64,000 nucleotides of DNA from Lysinibacillus sp. FSL W8-0992. GTDB taxonomy: Bacteria > Bacillota > Bacilli > Bacillales_A > Planococcaceae. The DNA is taken from NCBI RefSeq assembly GCF_038008685.1, contig NZ_JBBOZQ010000001.1:806001-870000 (forward strand), read 5' to 3'. The notes beneath the pieces are model-generated. The model saw nothing but the letters and a program-made list of their open reading frames with translations. It was not told the origin of the DNA and made no database searches. Position 1 is the first letter of the stretch. The number at the start of each line of letters is the position of its first letter. This document shows positions 61,704 through 64,000 of this stretch, piece by piece. Made by a program: the position numbers and the translations under genes.

Positions 61704-62846
61704 TCATTTTGCCTGTGCTTGAATCATTAATACACACATATCATCAGGTTGGTTTGTTTGCTTTTCTTTAGGAAGCAAGTTATCAATCAGACATTGGGTA
61801 TAATTCCATTTACTAGATGTTAGCGTTTGCAAATGTTTTTCAGACTCTATTTCACATGGGCCCATCGCCTCTAACACACCATCTGTATATAAAACAATTT
61901 GGATATCTTTTTCATATTTAATAAGTTGTTTTTCTACCTTTATTTCTTCAAAGAAACCGACAGCACAACTTCCTTGATTTAAAGGAACTAATGTTTCTTC
62001 GTCAACAAGAGCATATCCAGAAGGGTGACCCGCGTTTACGTATTCAATCGTTTTTTGTTCAGTATCAATCACTATGTAAATAGCTGTAAAGTAATGAATA
62101 TTTTCTTCCTTAGCATTCTGTAAAAGCGTCATATAACGGTTCAATTCCTTTATGACCAACTCGGGTTCCACGAGCTGTTTAACAGCTTCTCTTAGGACGG
62201 ACGAGATAAACATACAAACAAGTGCAGCTGAAATACCGTGACCCATCATATCAAGCAAAATGATGGCATAGCGGTTATCGTTTATTTTATACCAATAATA
62301 CATGTCGCCTGCTAAATTAGAGGATGGGAGGTAGGAAACCTCGATTTGAATATTATCCTCATGTAAAGGTGCACTTAATAAACTGCGTTGTACATGTGTA
62401 GCCAAATCTAATTCATATTTAATTTTTGCTTCTTGTTTTGTATGCCAATCTAATTCCGCCTTCAATCGTAGGGCAACACGAATTCTTGCAAGAAGTTCCG
62501 TCTTATTAATGGGTTTTGTAATATAATCGACCCCTCCAATATCAAGTGCTTCTGCGAGTTTGTTTTTATCTTCTAATGCTGTAACGAAAATAATTTGAAT
62601 GTCGTTGAATTTTTCATTTTGTTTAATTCGTTTACAAGCTTCAATACCATCTACCTCAGGCATCATAATATCTAATAGTATTAACTCTACGGAACTACCC
62701 GCTGGATTTTTAGCATCTAACTGAAGATAGTCAAAAAGCTCATAAGCTGATGAAAGAGATACACAGTTTTCATAACCTGCATTTTTTAAAATTTTTTCAA
62801 TTACAAATAGATTGACTTGATTGTCATCTACAAGAAGAATTGTCAT
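61704..62846 (-). CDS. Response regulator-PP2C phosphatase, RsbY-like
   Basis: 380 residues. Receiver at 1-125 with VDDN, phospho-acceptor Asp59 (LLDIMMPEVDG) and YITKPINK; a helical linker; a SpoIIE/RsbU-type PP2C domain from about 165 with SNLAGDMYYW, LLDMMGHGISAALV, VNAGHPSG and YTDGVLE, which contain the metal-binding acids. In B. cereus, RsbY is phosphorylated by RsbK and dephosphorylates the anti-anti-sigma RsbV. It converges on the RsbK/RsbM-like pair. Confidence 0.92.
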   Translation of the reverse strand: MTILLVDDNQVNLFVIEKILKNAGYENCVSLSSAYELFDYLQLDAKNPAGSSVELILLDIMMPEVDGIEACKRIKQNEKFNDIQIIFVTALEDKNKLAEALDIGGVDYITKPINKTELLARIRVALRLKAELDWHTKQEAKIKYELDLATHVQRSLLSAPLHEDNIQIEVSYLPSSNLAGDMYYWYKINDNRYAIILLDMMGHGISAALVCMFISSVLREAVKQLVEPELVIKELNRYMTLLQNAKEENIHYFTAIYIVIDTEQKTIEYVNAGHPSGYALVDEETLVPLNQGSCAVGFFEEIKVEKQLIKYEKDIQIVLYTDGVLEAMGPCEIESEKHLQTLTSSKWNYTQCLIDNLLPKEKQTNQPDDMCVLMIQAQAK

Positions 62847-63121
62847 AGTTTTTACCCCTTATTCTGCTTGGATGTTGATGAAATGCAGATTATAAATTGT
62901 ATTAAAAATACTCTTAATATCATTATTATACAAAACATTAGAAAATAACGGTATTTTAATGAAATTAAGGCATATTTTACTAGGTAATAAGTTTGCGTTA
63001 TTATAGAGGGGACTATGTTTTTCATAGGTGAAAGTCGTCGATGAAAAGCGAAATAATAACAACTACATTAATACCCTAAAAAACCGTTTAACTAACCTAT
63101 TTTTTTAATAAAGTTTCAACT

Positions 63122-64000
63122 TTATTTAATTTTAGCCTTCTTAAAGCCGCTATAAATATCAAACGCACTTGCTAGAATGGTAATAGCAATACAAACGAAT
63201 AGTATACGATCTAATGTTACCATAATCTTTGCAGCTGTGGTTTCCATAATAGCTGCCATATATGGAATAGCAGCACTATGAATAAAATCAGGCTGGTTCG
63301 CCATGGCAATAAAAACAATGGTACCAATACAATGAAGAAGTGCACTTGTAATGGCAATTGGCATGGTCCATTGCCGAATCTTCCATTTATATAGAGTTAA
63401 GGCAAAACTTAATATTATCCAACATAAAATAATGGGTTTAAAGGACAAAAGGGTATCTTGATTGAAAATTGGCATGACAAATTTTAAACCAATTCTGTCA
63501 TCAGATGAGTAAATTCCGATAAGATGAGAAGCGTTAAAATAAATGAAAGAAAAAAAGGCTATTCCTAAAAAGCTAAATATAATATCACTTAGTGGTATGT
63601 TGTTGCTTTTAGAGTTTACTATAATTTTGTTTAAATCTTCAGGTGTCCATTCATTGCTCCCCGTGATAAAGGGAATTTGAATTTTAGTGGTACTATAGCG
63701 CTCCGCTATAATAAAGGTAATGGTAACCCAAAAAAGTACGTGGAATACTACGCCAATAACGCTGACAATTGTTGTAGTAAATGCTTTGATTATTGTAGTT
63801 AAAAATATTTCTTGTTCTGGAAATGAAAAAACACTACTAACAAGGTGAACAATCAATGTTATAAGAATTGCCCAGGGAATAATCAATTTAATTGTCTGAA
63901 TGTAAGTATTGTACAATTCAGGACCAATTAAATATTTTGGGCCGTCTTGATAGTTCACAGCAAGCTTTGCAGGGTCCCCTAGCTTCAATAACACTTCTTT
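63122..64000 (-). CDS. HAAS-domain multipass membrane protein, N-terminus outside window
   Basis: The frame stays open through the right edge (KEVLLKLGDPAKLAVNY), so the GTG at 63994 is probably internal. That first segment is the end of a HAAS-type helical domain, in which E-LGDP-LA is typical. Six to seven helices follow between about residues 35 and 280. By analogy with the PadR-HAAS unit at 55-56 kb, a PadR gene probably lies just right of the window. Confidence 0.78.
   Translation of the reverse strand, partial: KEVLLKLGDPAKLAVNYQDGPKYLIGPELYNTYIQTIKLIIPWAILITLIVHLVSSVFSFPEQEIFLTTIIKAFTTTIVSVIGVVFHVLFWVTITFIIAERYSTTKIQIPFITGSNEWTPEDLNKIIVNSKSNNIPLSDIIFSFLGIAFFSFIYFNASHLIGIYSSDDRIGLKFVMPIFNQDTLLSFKPIILCWIILSFALTLYKWKIRQWTMPIAITSALLHCIGTIVFIAMANQPDFIHSAAIPYMAAIMETTAAKIMVTLDRILFVCIAITILASAFDIYSGFKKAKIK

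Noticed and set aside
1-64000. Insertion sequences, prophage genes, toxin-antitoxin or CRISPR/restriction defence loci
   Set aside because: No transposase, integrase, phage structural, nuclease/methylase or toxin-like protein was found among the supported genes.

Overview
The window looks like chromosome of a low-GC, spore-forming Bacillales member, most likely Lysinibacillus or a close relative. The best single clue is a 396-residue, two-LysM, M14 zinc peptidase at 56506-57696, which matches in length and layout the endopeptidase I described from Bacillus (now Lysinibacillus) sphaericus. Strong GGAGG ribosome sites, many TTG/GTG starts and A+T-rich spacers agree. I see no tRNA, rRNA, IS element, phage or CRISPR array. 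The genus call is inference.

Layout. 1-7.2 kb: tail of an amino-acid ABC ATPase, a LysM/3D wall protein, a secreted subtilase ending in 57 Gly-Asn dipeptides, and a two-domain multicopper oxidase. 7.6-11 kb: small membrane proteins (TM2, two zinc-ribbon paralogues, DUF2085), MazG-like, LOG and RibD/DHFR-fold enzymes. 11.2-15.1 kb: DUF4822 lipoprotein, OmpR-type two-component pair, ankyrin lipoprotein. 15.7-25.5 kb: transport and catabolism, with two MFS carriers, an ATL repair protein, a GAF-LuxR regulator, an SDR, and a four-gene leftward operon (DUF3100 membrane protein, small membrane partner, amidohydrolase, TSUP) that lies behind a clear guanine-class purine riboswitch with a visible terminator/antiterminator. 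25.7-31.5 kb: large-subunit catalase, SDR with TetR, TetR with DHA2 efflux pump. 31.8-39.3 kb: HelD, ECF sigma/DUF4179 pair, YhgE/Pip protein and LysR. 39.4-43.6 kb: LysR, YfcC carrier and AbgB-like peptidase. 43.7-50.3 kb: small unknown proteins, a YesN/YesM two-component pair, and a CcdA-TlpA-MsrAB operon for methionine-sulfoxide repair outside the membrane. 50.5-57.7 kb: MFS, MarR/bactofilin unit, membrane-anchored serine hydrolase, PadR-HAAS-2TM unit, endopeptidase I. 58-62.8 kb: a hybrid kinase, CheR-type methyltransferase and REC-PP2C phosphatase that correspond to RsbK, RsbM and RsbY of the Bacillus cereus general stress pathway, with no rsbV/rsbW/sigB beside them. The right edge cuts a HAAS-domain membrane protein.

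Points of most interest: the purine riboswitch in front of an uncharacterised DUF3100 operon; a four-copy 27-bp interspersed repeat with a GTGCCAGGCAC head; a 113-bp nested inverted-repeat element; the Gly-Asn hexanucleotide tract; the RsbK/M/Y module; and a PadR operon with two 26-bp operator copies over a near-consensus promoter, encoding a five-fold repeated tryptophan-rich 2TM unit. Start codons were chosen by ribosome-binding-site position where several were possible.
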